Origin: Cheilinus undulatus
Lineage: Eukaryota > Chordata > Actinopteri > Labriformes > Labridae
DNA length: 64,000 nt
Direction: 5' to 3'
Assembly: GCF_018320785.1 (NCBI RefSeq)
Contig: NC_054876.1
Span: forward strand, 25,938,212 to 26,002,211
A program made the position numbers and the translations under genes. The notes beneath the pieces are model-generated. The model saw only the letters and a program-made list of their open reading frames with translations, ran no database searches and was not told where the DNA came from. Shown piece by piece: positions 12,501-25,838 of the stretch (its first letter is position 1; each line of letters begins with the position of its first letter).

Positions 12501-15500
12501 GATGCGTTTGTAGATTACAGGCCAAATGCTCAGTGTAAGACTGTTTTACATATTAGAAAACACCAGGAGTAATATGCTCATTGAACATAATTTATTAGTC
12601 ATATCTACTCTTTTTTTGTGATTATTTTTGGGACTTTTTTTAGCTTTTATTTAGATAGAACAGCTGAAGAGAGACAGAGAGAGAGTTGGGAGAAGAAATG
12701 CACCAGATAGCATGGAGACGGGGAATCGATCCCATGGCCAGGGTGTTGAGGACAGTAACCTCTGTACAAGTACACCTGCTCTACCCACTGAGCTAAACCG
12801 CCACCCAGACATTATTAATCTTAATGAGCATACATCTGATATGTTGTGTATCACCATTCAGCTGAAAAATATTGGAACATAACAGTCTGCATCGCCCTGC
12901 CCTATACCTCAGACACCTTGTGTGTGTGCGCTGTAGCACACAGTGGTCTAATGAAGGGGGAGGAAGTTGCTTCAACTCATCTACCATAGATGGTTGTACC
13001 ATAGGTGTGGTGGGGATAGGTAGTGGAAATGTGTAACATCTTATCTAACTGGGTGGAACAGAGCTGCATGAGTGTATGAAGCTAGGCCTCTCTCCCCTGT
13101 GCAATGCTGCAACAGAAACTGAAATTGCATGTTACAGATGCATTGTGTCTGATAAAGTGGAGTTTCTTTGTTTACACTGAAGACAAATAAATGCAGGTTT
13201 AATTTGAAATGCTACTAAATGTGGAAAATAAGCCAGTCAGGATTTAGTAGATAGTCTGTTGTACAATGCTTGACATATAAAAGCATTACAGAGGCTAGAG
13301 GGAAATTAAAATGCAATTTTAGAAAGTCTTGCTTTAAAAGAGATTTTTTTGCTGAGAGGTCTTTGTTAGGTTGTTATATTGTAGTGGAGCTGTGTGACAG
13401 AAACAGCTCTGTCCTCTTTTAGTCCTCAACTTTGCCGTAGGACAGCCAGGATGGTGCTGGCAGTGTGTCAGAACCCACTGTGATGTCTGCACTTTGTCAT
13501 TTGTGCTAGGCTTCAGGTTTAAAATGCAAAGATGCATATCCTGTGGAAAAGAGAAAAGAGCAAGACAAGGTGTTTGAGGTGATGGGGTGTCTAAACATAT
13601 GTAATTTGTTCTTGAAAAATAAGCTGAATAATAATTAATAGTTGATAATGTTGTCTTTCTATTTAATAATCAGTAACTAGTTTTAATAAACAAGTCCAAA
13701 TATTACATAAGCCTGCCTCTCTCCACTGGCAAAATCATCCTATTAAACAGCCAAACTGCCAGAGAAGACTTAAATAAATAATACTGAAGAAAGCAGAAAA
13801 GGTGAGAAAAGAGGAAAAACCACAGTGGAAATGTTGAATATCTTAGATCAGTTAATTTGACTTTTTTAACATTTGATGTGCAATAAGTAGGGTTGTCCTG
13901 ATCAGCATTTTTGGCCTCCAATCCCGATCCGATTTTTTAATATTGAATATCTGCCGATACCGAGTCCCGATCCGATACTCATAACTGCCTAGATTAGAGT
14001 TTCAATTGTTACTACTAGACATTTCAAACTTATTCCATTTAACTCGGTACAGCCGATATTGTTGTAAAAAACATAAAATCACATTTCTGCTCAGAATGGT
14101 GTAATAGCTCTGTTTCACTTGAATTATCTGTCAAAAATGAATTTACATATTCACTTAGCGCAGTATTTAGTATTCAATCAGACAATCAAAATCCACTTAA
14201 AGTGGTCGGCTGAATGACCTGAGCAGTCAAAAAGTGAACTAAAATAACCTCAGTTTCACTTAGAGGTGGTGTAACAGAGTCAATAGTCACAATAAAATGT
14301 CAATTTAATAAATGAATTTTAAATATTATGATTCCTCTTGGAAGTTAACTTGACTCTTTTAGTCACAACCACAAACTTATCTCAAAAAATGAATTAAAAC
14401 ATCCAAACTCAACTTTAAAGTGGTGTAAACAGTTTAACTTGAATAGGATCAAAAACATATGAATCATACAGATTCAAAACAACAATCCTTATTAAAATGT
14501 AGCAGCTTAATCTGAGATGTAAACCAAAACATTAACACTGGAATAAAACCCAAATACAAGGTGCTCTTGTTATTTCAGTGCAGTTTCTAAAATGCGACTA
14601 CAGCTGCTACATCACCCCCCCTCCCCTCACTTATTTCTCAGAGACTCAGCAGTGACATGAGCTCCAAATGTCTGTAGTGAAGCTAGCGGCAGTGAAGTTT
14701 CTTTTCTCTAGTATGCTATCACATACTTTGTTGTATAACTCCGGCAAAGCAGTGTCAGTAATGTAACGTGGAGACGGCAGGGCATAGTGTGGGTCTAAAT
14801 TCTGCACAACACAGAGACGGGCTGGTTGTCCAATGTGGTGATGAATTCGACCACCTTTTTTTGTTATCTTTACTGCCTTGTCCATCTCTCGAGGGTACTT
14901 GTCTGTTCTCTTAAAATCCAGAGGTTGTTGCTTCGGTGAAGCTGCCTGTTGCGCTTATAAAGTCTCCGTATTACGCTGCATGTTTTGATTGGAGATGATG
15001 GATCAAATTTGTAGAGTTAAATGCAGCTCTGCTGCTACCAGCTCATGAAACGGATCGGATCCAATTGCCGATCGCCGATCAATTAAAAATGCTTAGTATC
15101 GGCCCCGATCCGATACATGTGATCGGGATCGGGACATTCCTGGCAATAAGAGTACATAATAGAAGTTGTTTTATAACAAGTGCACCCTAAGTTATTGTAA
15201 ATATTTTAAGCATTTTCAGAGGGTTTCCCTCTGTGTATTTTTCTTCTCACACAGGCCTCAACATCAGCTGTGTGAGTTTCTCACTGTCAGTTTTCTGCTG
15301 TCTATCAGGTGGAGGTTCACTGAGGCAGACATGAACTGCAAACACAAGTCAGACACAAGTCAGGTGGGAGGGGATGCCAGAAGGTGAGAAACGGATAGAA
15401 AGACAGCAAGAGGAGAGGGAGGGGTCTGAGAAGAAAATTTCAGGTCATATCAGGACTGTTCACTGAAACTGTTTTCGTAAAGTGATAGGGCTTAAAAATG

Positions 15501-18500
15501 AGCTTGATTCTTTCCTCAGTTTGTCATATTAGATCTGCGTCACAGATTTATTTTACTTCTCTGAAAGTTTTCATGAGGGCAGACTGTGTGAGCTGCTTTG
15601 CCTTACTTCAGTTTGAAATAACTTGTGTGTTGCACTAAAACTGTGCTCATGCTAAAATGTAGATCAGTGGTCAGAGGGAGTCACAAATGTAAGACACTGT
15701 CAGGAAAAAGTACAGGTATTTGATTTGTCTCACTTGTCATCATCATATGCCGCTGAAGCAGCAATAGAGGATGTGACTCACAGCACATGATGGAAATTTA
15801 ACTGTTTTCTTCACATGAAAGAAACAGTCTTTACACAAACATCTCTTTAAAAGCTTAAAGTATTTGACATTGCAACTGTATATCTCAACCAATATACAGT
15901 ATATGTTGTGAAGGATGCCTAATATGACCATATATGTTAACAGGCCATGTATTCAGTGTTTATTTTACAATAGTCAGAGTGAGTCCTGGATAAATGGGCC
16001 ATGCTTTAACACTGTTGGCCATTCAGATGAAACTCCAGATAACTACCAGCACCTTTTCCACAACTTGGATCAATTGGTGGAGTTACATGGTGTGACTTTA
16101 ACTATCACGACAGCAGAAGATGGATGATAAAGGGGGCATGTATGATATACTAAGACCTTGTGGTGAAAACTACCCTGACATGTCAGACTGTTTCATATAT
16201 ACATATAGTTGGATATAATTCACATTCATGGTTGAAACCTCCCATACAAAGTGTTTAGGAAGGACAGGACTTTTCAGCATCGCAAATAATTTGATAGTAC
16301 TTATATTGATAATGAATTGACGCCAATTAAATAGAAACATGCTATTGCTATAGACAGTGACTGAGTCAGAAACTAAATAGGTCAAAGTTCATCATCGAAT
16401 AGTGAGGATTCAAGGATCACAGAAGCAGCTTTATCCCTTAAAATGTGTTTTCCAGGTCAGTGGATGGTCTTATATGTTCATGTTTTTATGGAGGATGAAC
16501 TCACAAACTAAATATGTACACAAAAATTAAAAGTGAACACCCCTTAAAAAACATGGACTATATTCCTGTAATGTAAAAGTTCAGCAGTCAGACCTCCTCA
16601 GACTGCTGTGTGAATGATGGAGCTTTATTCTTTCTATAATGTGGAATATTACATTTATGCATAAAATAGAGGATTTAAAAATGATTAAGTGTCCCTTTAC
16701 TTTAATGACAAATTGAAAATAAAACTAAACTACAATAGAAGAAATAAAGTGTTGGCACCCCAATTTTCCTGGAAGAGGATCCCTAAAACCCCAAATATGG
16801 CATAATCTAATGTCATTATCTTCCCTTGTAACTTTCAGAAATGTAAATTGCCATCAGGACTCCATTGCACTTTGTAAAATGTATTTTCTTTAGAGAACCT
16901 GTTAATACCAATTTTTAATATAGAAGTAGTTTATTTAAGGGGCCCGGCTTTTTTCCTCATTTGTCTAGTACTACTTCTCTTGAAAAAGCAAAAGTAACTG
17001 ATAAAATAAAGCAATATTTCTTATTAGAATACTCGATTAATTGCCAAAAGGATCAATAGAGTACTCGATTACAAAAAGAATTGATTGCTGCGACCCTAAT
17101 TCTGTCAGTCATATTCATTACCTGCCAATCAGAGCAACAAGATAAAATGAGGTAGCAGGCATGTGTAACTCGGGTAACTGAGGCGCTGACGTAGTTTAAG
17201 AACATATAGCTTGTTAGTGGACAAAACTCATGCTGAGGGTTAAAACATCTTATCCACCAAGAAAGGCGTTTAGTGTGTTTCTTTGCTTCTTTTCAATTAA
17301 AAAGCTGTCCAGATCTGATAAAAACTGTTGCTAAAGCTACATCCGAGCTATTAGCTTCACTGGCGGCAGTTGTTGCTACAGTTTGCAATACAACTAAACT
17401 ACAACTTTTCCAATCTCATGCCAAAGCAGGCCAGGAGAAGAGTACAAACATCTTTCCTCCACAGAAAGCTGTGAGTGCTTTTTTTTTGCTCTTTTTGATA
17501 AAGAAATGTGGTCCAGCTCTGGTAAAACTGCCACAATACTGTAGCTAATACTGAGCTAATTGCTACACCAGTGCTAGCCATTACTACCGGCCTCCAGTAC
17601 AACTAAACCACGCCCCTAGCGACCGCCTCCTTCTTCCCAAATGATGCTGATTTGTCTGGTCAGTTCTTTGACCTGACACAATCATATCAGACAGCAGCTT
17701 TGCAAGATGGAACTGCCTTTTGACCGACATGGAATCTAGAAAATCCATCTGCTCTGCAAGGTTAAGAGGAAACCAGGACTTTTACTTTTTGATTTTTCTT
17801 GGATTTATGAGGGACGTCATGTTACTAATGTATAAAACAGGAAAATAGCAAGCAAGAAGACATGTTATGCATACTGTTGTAATTGTTTTTTTTTTTCTTT
17901 TTTTTTTTTGCAATTTTGATACATTATGACATGCAGTTCTCTCTCATTGTGCTGGCTTTACCTTGTCACTAAGGGGGGTGTCACTTGCTGAGGTTCCAGA
18001 TCAAAACATGGCTGCCTCCAGTTGGGTTTATAAACTTAAGTTACTCAAAATGCAGATATCTAGTGAGTCTTTTAGTTCAGTAAACATATGGATACATATA
18101 TCGAAGAAGATGAACTTGTCTGATCATGCGGGGTTCCTTTTAAGACTTGAGAGTTTTTCTGATAATCCTACTGTTGTGCTTTCATTGGTACATAAGTAAT
18201 TTAGTGATGGTTGTCTTCATAGCCTGTAGCCTTTATAGCCATTAAAAGCAGCCCTTGCTTTAAAGGACATTCAAATTTGATAATTGTCTTTAAAATGAGC
18301 CTCAGTAACAGAGCCTGACACTGAAGCAGCCAAAAGAAATTGAGCATTTGCCAGACTTAAACATAAGCATTGCATTATTCCCTCTTATTTGTGAAAGTGT
18401 GCTGAGAAAAAGGTTTATTTACTGACATAAAAAGTACACTTTGACCAGCAACTAACAGGCTTGTAGAAGTTGTGCCTCATTTCACTTTAAGCCACCTGGG

Positions 18501-21500
18501 GCCCCTGTGTGCAGCCATTTCCTGTCAGCATGGTGATATGGTGGCCTGGGAACCATGTTGTTTCCTCACCCTAGGACAGTTAACCAGAAGCTTGTCATTC
18601 CTGTCATACTTTACGCTGCTGCTCATCTCTTTTCTGCTTGGATGGCTGGACCGATGGATGCCTCAGAATGTCCCTAATAGCCCTCTTCTGCTGGTTGAAC
18701 AGTGTTAGCTGGTGGCTTTTTTTTTTAAGCTGTTGTCATTAACTGCTGCAGGGAACTGTAAAGATCAAGTTAAACTCTAGATTTTTTATGGATCTTTAGA
18801 GTGTCATGAAATGAAAAAGTCTTCATTTGTGAGGAACTGCATTTTAATTCAGCCCAAGAATAAAAAAAAAAATCAACAGAAAAATGATGGCACAAGTCAG
18901 TTAAGACTATTTATTGTGAAATTCTTTATAAACACAAAAAAATCTACTTATATGCAAAGCTGAGTCATCTCAGCGTTTCATTTTCCTGTTACTTTCATGC
19001 ATTTGCTTTACTAAATATCAAAATCAGATATTGCGTCATCTACTTTTGTGAAAACTAAAACATATAGATATAGATATGTATGTAGATTAGAATTACTATT
19101 CTTGGCGGTAGACAAAGTTTTTCTTCCTCTGCACAGAGTACAACTCATCACAACTATATATACTTGTCCTCTACCTCGAGGAAGGATAAAATGATGTCAG
19201 TATTTCCAAGACAGAATATTGAATTATCATCAGCCTGTGACAGTTTTCTCCTGATGCTGCTATACTGACGTTAGCATGACCTTGTGAGCTGAGTTGGATG
19301 TCAGTACATATTTTACCCTTTTAAGACAAGTTTATATTGGTCTCAGAGGTCCCCAAAACATGTCTGTGAACTCAGTTGCTGAAAAATCACTCCAGTATTG
19401 GATTTTTGTATGTCTTAAACCCCCTCTGTTTCAGCCCAGCTCAGAACGAGCTGTTTCTGTGTCTGTGGCTTTAAATGTTACTGAGCTGTCTGACTCCATC
19501 CCTGACTCCGCCCCTCTCAGGAAATGGATGTGGCACCTGAGAGGAGGATCAGGAGAGAAGGGCGGAACTTTCTTCCAAGCGGGGAGGGCCACCCGAAACT
19601 TGGGCAGTGCTACCTCTCCAAATGACATTATGAGGGGAATATCTGAGAACAGCTTGTTTCAGCACACATTTTCTGGGGGGGGGTTCTGGCACTTGAGGGG
19701 CTTGTGGACCGGCCAGGGGCACATATTTTAGTTAGAAAAGGCTGAAATGTGATTTTTACATAATGTGTTCCTTTTAAAATTTTTTTGCTGGAGTATTGTG
19801 ACCAGCTTTTGATAGCAACTTGTTCCAATAATTTAGCAGCTTTTACTTTTCTTTAGGCTTCTTTGTCTATTGAGTCTAGTTCACAGTCACCCCACATCAG
19901 TTAAGTCACAACCCTGCTAGTTTGTGTCCACGTCTGCACTTCAATTGTGAACAGTCCTTAAAGATAACACTGCTGGTCAGGTCTGCATGCGCTTTTGGTC
20001 GCCCTCAGACACAGATGCATCACTCACACAAAGATTATGTGCTACTGTCAGCTTGGTCTGGTTCAGTGTAGGAGCTCAACCTAGTATTATCTCCTGAGTC
20101 AGGATCTTTGTTATCGTTCTCCATCTGAGAGTTCCACCAGTGTGGCTTTGTGAGTTTGGAACGATTTCCACAAAAACAATGTTGATAAGGTTAAAGAAAA
20201 ACCTCATTTTGACTGACACAGGCATGCTTCTTAAATTTTGAAGTGGTTCTTTGAAGGCTCGGATATGATAGTTAGTTCCAGACTTGTGTTTGTAAAACTC
20301 ACAAAGAAATTCCACTGTCACACAAAAAATGTTGATAAAGTGCCCTTAAACAAGATGCCTTATCACCAACTGTGTGCAGTGAGAATGCTGCCACATGTAC
20401 ATCACATGGAGTTGATGGAAAATGATCATGCAGGCCTTTATTTATCCTCCTTGAATAAATAAAGGCTAATATAACTCTCTCTACTTCTCCTATTTTAAAC
20501 ACAGCTCTGGAATCCAGACAGTCTTTGCTCTGGTTTCCCTTCCAGGCACAATAACAGCCCCCCCCCAGCAATTTATCTGAATATCTGAAGTTTCATTCAG
20601 ACTGAATACCACAGGAAAGCTTTAATGTTGTCTGACAAGCTCGCTGTGTAACGTGATTACAGCAACAAGAAATGGCCAGTGCCTTTTCCTCTTTGTAAGC
20701 ATTCCACAGAGTAGTATAAACATCACGTTTATTTCGCAGATGCTTTTGTTTGAAGTGATTTACAATGGAGCCTCAAAAAGAACAAAAAGCATACAACATG
20801 GGAAGTGAATCCATCTTAAATACATGGGCTGTGTGTGAGAGTTGTATCCCTTATTTTATTGTCTAGGTGAATGGAAACTGATGTATAAAAAATTAATATT
20901 TCTTTTATACTGCGCATGTGAGCAGTCAAAGTATGGTAATATATGTCATGTAGTGAATTATTTCTAGATTATGGATAAAAAAAACCCACAAGTACTGACA
21001 TTATTTGATTAAAAAATGAATGAATATAAATAAGTTGGAAAGTAGTTTTCTTTTGAATATCTAGTCACAATGGCTCCACGGTTTCTTCCAAATTTAATCT
21101 AGCCACATTTACTTTTCTTGTTTCACAATGCCACAAGACAAAAGGAGCATTGTCATTGCTGTAACTGAGTATTTTTGTCATTTCATCACCTATAAACTGT
21201 AATGAACTCTTAGGTTTCAAGGTAAATTTCGATAAGTCAGAACTTTCTAACACCAGGTGTTTTAAATGACACACTCTGTTATTTTAATGAACAATATTCT
21301 CAAATAGCACTAAAGTTTTCAAACAAATTCTATTTCATAAGACAGATGTGAAGGAGTAGCAGTCAAAAATTGCAAACAAACTCCTGCACACTGTCTGATT
21401 AAATACTGTGCAGTGGGAACCAAAACGTTGCAGATGTATTTGTGGAATTGAGACGCATGTTTTAATAATTGGAAACAAGAGATCACCATATATTAGATGT

Positions 21501-24500
21501 CAAATTAAAACAGGTATTGTTCGATTTTCATTAGTATCACATGTTTAAAATTTAAGTATTGTGACAACCCTAATATACTCAGTGTGCTGCAGGTGAGCTT
21601 ATTAATGTCAAACTCAGTTCATGTTAGGTTACTCCTCTATTACCTGTCACATTAAGCCTATCTTTTTCTCACATGTACAAAAATAGCTCTTAGTTTATCA
21701 GTTCATTGAGGTTTATAACTGCAAACAGAGCCTGCCTCCACCTCTGAGCTCTGTGCAGCATTCAGCTGAGCCCTGCTCTGCTCTCAGGCTGCCTCAGCTC
21801 GGTGACATCAGCCCTCAGGTATGCAGTCGTTCATGGCTGAGCCAGACGAGCTCGGGTGGCCTCATTCATCTCAAGGTGTTGTCTGGTTCTTCCCTTCCTC
21901 TCTAATTCTCTCTCTGCTTTCACCTACAGCCTCTCCTCCAGAAGAGATGTGTTAGATAAAGGAGATCAGAGGTGAAATAGCTTACAGCCCAGTCTGTCTG
22001 TCTCTAGTTTGTGGTATATTGGTTTTCTTTGCTTTTTTAGGACACACTCTACTTAATGCAAATTGATTACAGAGTGGCTGTGTACCATCTCTGCAGTATT
22101 TTACTGTAGCAGTGGTGATAAGAGATTATTTTTGGGTTTGTTTACAGGTTTAGATGCTGCTGCAAGTCACAGTCAATTTGTTTACTGGAAAATCTGTTCA
22201 AAATGCCAAATTGTGATAGTCTTATACCATGTATTTCAGTGTTGTGGGCCATTCATACTAGGGATGCATCAGTATAACATCAACCACATAACGGCCCTGT
22301 TGACAGGCATGCACAGAGGCATCGGTTTAACATCAACATTGGCTCATATCAGCTTTGTTTACAATCATCAACCATCAGCAGATAATGTAGCATAAACCAA
22401 AGTTGGTACCTGATTTTTATCTGTTGTGTCACATTGATTTAATACAAACTAGCACACCTCACTGCTTAATCGAAGAGGTTTTTTTTACAGGGCAGAGGAA
22501 GACATCCATTTGATAGAACTGATCAGTTTTCATGGTCTAACGTTTGAGAAAAAAAGCTGGCATAGTGGGTGTCTTATGGTAAAAGAAGTATAAAAAAAAA
22601 TTAGCATTAGTGATGACAATTTGTAATATAGCCATAGATAAACTTAACATACAGCCTGCAACTTTATCAGTGGCTTTTTCCTCAACTGTGGATACTCTAA
22701 TTTCTCTCTGAGTTGATTTCTCCAGTGGGTTTTCAAAGATGGCTCGTCTTTATGTGGAAAAATCTTAACTTTAGGCAGTTCCTTGCAGCTCTCCTTCCCT
22801 GCATGTGGTGATGAACTAAATTGTAATTGTTAGAAAATGGATTTAACATGTGCAGAGTGTATACAGGGTGTTTGACATTGATTTGCGTGGGAATGTGAAA
22901 ACCTCAGCTCTTCCTACCTCTGACTAATGCTTTTCCCAAATGTGATTTCCTCACATGCAGCCAGGCTTTAAATGTTTTGTTTTGTTTTGTTTCTGTCCCT
23001 CAGAATGAAGAGAAGCGTAACCTGAGTTTGGGTGGCCATGTTGGATTTGACAGCCTCCCTGACCAACTGGTCAGTAAATCGGTCACACAGGGATTCTGCT
23101 TTAATATTCTTTGTGTAGGTAAGTACCAGCCACAGCGTGTGTGAATGGCATGTGTGTGACAGACTGTTAAATTCTAAATACAATTAGTGCCTTAAGGAAA
23201 TGCTTTAACTAAATAGAACCCTTCTCTCCTCTCCTTTTTAACCTCAGTCTTGATTTGTTTTCCTTCAAACAAAATAACAAATCAACAGCACTATGTTGTT
23301 TCCCCGACATGAAATGAAAGCACAGGCCTCGCACTCATGTTGGTGCAATAAAAATCTCCTGTCTAAAAGCTAATTAATTACTCCCCAGTGACTGAATGAT
23401 TTAACTCACTGTGCCTCCATTTTCTCCCTGCATCCTGCCATCCACAGGGGAGACCGGCATTGGCAAATCCACATTAATGAACACGCTGTTCAACACCATG
23501 TTTGAAAATGAAGAAGCCAGCCATTATCAGAATGGTGTCTATCTGCGGCCGCGAACATATGACCTGCAGGAGAGCAACGTGCACCTCAAACTGACAATTG
23601 TTGACACTGTCGGCTTCGGTGATCAGATTAACAAAGAGGACAGGTGAGAGACAGATTTTGTGATAATCTGCACTCTTTTGCTACTGAATTGATGCTTTTA
23701 TGACAGTTAAGATGCTGTTTCTTGTTTTCAGTGGTATTTCAGTGACAATAATACAGTGTGAATCGGCTCACTGGATAGAGAGAAACAGATCTTCCAGCCT
23801 GCTTCTTTCCTGTTTAATAGCACAAGCCAGTGTTTCCCAAATTAGGGTTTGGGTCCCCTCCAAAGGATGACAAAATAAATCTGAGATGATGTGAAATGAT
23901 TTATGGGACAGGAAAGTAGGGGGAAAAGTGTCTGCAACACCAGTTTTGTAGTCATTCAGTATTTAACAATAATTTCCATAACGCCATATGAGAAGAACAG
24001 GGGAAATGTTTCTTTGCCAGAACTGCTATAAGTTCATGGACATAAAATGTAACCGAGGGCTAAAACTAACCCATTACTATAGATTTTATTGTTTAAGTAT
24101 GTTTTAATGTCCCTGTAAAGTGATAAAAATATGTATTTTAGGTTTGTTGGATGACAGGCTATTGATGTGAACCACCAGGCCAACTTTCATTTAGGATGGT
24201 GATGTGTGCTTAATGAGGTGGAGCCACATCCACTCACAAAAGATACGATCCTCTGAAATTTACAGAATGCTACAACCAGACTGGAGGAATCATCTGTCTG
24301 CTATGCTGCTATGTTACAACTCTCTTTTTAAACCACCAGAGAATCAGTCACATGTATGCCATGACAGGCAGACAGTTTAAAGCCATGAAGTCTCGGTTTC
24401 ATTTTCTCATTCTGTAATTAACTCCTCATGTATTCCTTGTATCTCATTTTATGAGTTATGTGAAGATATGTCTCTTCCAGTTATGAGAGGTCTTAGTTGT

Positions 24501-25801
24501 TAAGTTGCTGATGGAAACACTCAAAATCCAGGCATTGCTCCTTTAATATAAAAGCCTTTGGTGACAATTAGCATGGAGGCTTTTATTTTGACAGACTTGC
24601 AGGAATATAACATGTCTATCAGTGAAAAGTTTAGTAAACTTTAGCATTGTCATGCTAACAGACATGACAGATTTCAACTGTGTTTTTTGGAGAGAGACAG
24701 TCACGGATGCTTCTTTTAATCATCCAGGACTAAAGACAAGTGAAGTATGGATTAAAACATACCTTCAGCAGGTAAGATGTTTGTTCCTGCTACATCTGGT
24801 TCAAGCGAAAAATAGACAATTTAGCCTGCTTCCTGACCTTACTGTGAACTATGTCAGAGCACAGCTGCCTGGCTCCGTAACAGAATAGAGACAGAAGTTG
24901 GGGGTTTAAATTTACTGTTTTCTGGCACAAATCTGTCTTTTATGATAATTTAAATGATCCTTAGGCCACAAGGCTGATAGATTTGGCAAATTTACCCCAA
25001 AATCAACAAAAACACAGCATGTACCTGACTGTTACTGTAATTCTCAATGTAGGCAGTGAAAATGGCTGACAACAAACTGTGAGATGAACTGCTCGGGGAT
25101 TTTATATCATTGTAGTGTTAGGGGGCAGGGTAATTCCCAGTAGCAACCAGTGACGCCATGGGCTGCTATATTTTTCCTGCCCATGTTAAACCAAGCCAGG
25201 AAAGAGGTGAAAACTTTCAAACGGTCTAAATCCAAAATTCTGTCACACATAGATCACATTTTCACATTTACAGCAACCTTATTCCAACGTATCTAGTGTA
25301 TTAAGATGGCTATGTTGGATTTCACTTTACCTGGGCTTTTACATCAATCCTTATCATTATATGTAGTTTAGAAAAATTGACAATATTTCACTTAAAATAT
25401 GCAAGTAAGTACAGTAGAAACTTTAAAAGTAAGGTAAAAAATAACTTAGTGTGGTGACTTTAATTGAAACATAGCATTGTGCTTCATCGTGATTCTGTAA
25501 AGAATGATTAAACATTTAAAACAAAAGACATTTATGTCAACTTCCTGCCAAGTTTTGCCTTGCTTTCTACTTATCTTTATTAATACAGTCAAGACAATGC
25601 TGAACTGAGATGACCGTACATAAAACAGTCAACAGTAAATCTCACTGAAGGCCATGCACTTCATCCTGACAGTTTTTCATGTATCCTGTATTTCTAATGC
25701 TACAAGTCAAATTCTGTAGTCCAGAAAGACAGATTTTTGTGTTTTTCCCATTTGAATCCTCACTGTTTTAACAACATATTTTACTGTCAATCCTCATCCA
25801 A

Positions 25802-25838
<37 letters not shown>

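Larger units (their letters stand above)
4742..23003 (+). other. septin8: septin8 intron 1 (18.3 kb)
   Basis: Donor GTAAGT at 4742; acceptor TTCTGTCCCTCAG ending at 23003. It holds a SINE with target duplications (8163-8370), an AT microsatellite (9537-9607), a Tc1/mariner fossil (11340-12505), a SINE (about 12630-12815), a hAT element (13880-15150), a helicase-derived element (17100-17764) and a dispersed repeat (about 19430-19760). Solo transposon ends appear at about 8541-8640 (CAGGGTCCGACATTAAGG), 17000-17099 (ending in TGCTGCGACCCTAA), 21500-21573 (ending GTATTGTGACAACCCTAAT) and 22257-22290 (TAGGGATGCATCAGTA). The remaining stretches show nothing I can identify. First introns often carry enhancers, but I cannot point to one. 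Confidence 0.8.

Noticed and set aside
12720-12812. tRNA gene on the minus strand
   Set aside because: The A and B boxes belong to a SINE head; the cloverleaf arms do not pair and the body continues as SINE.
19294-19731. 145-codon plus-strand frame
   Set aside because: It runs through a GC-rich dispersed repeat with an overlapping frame on the other strand; it is probably not coding.
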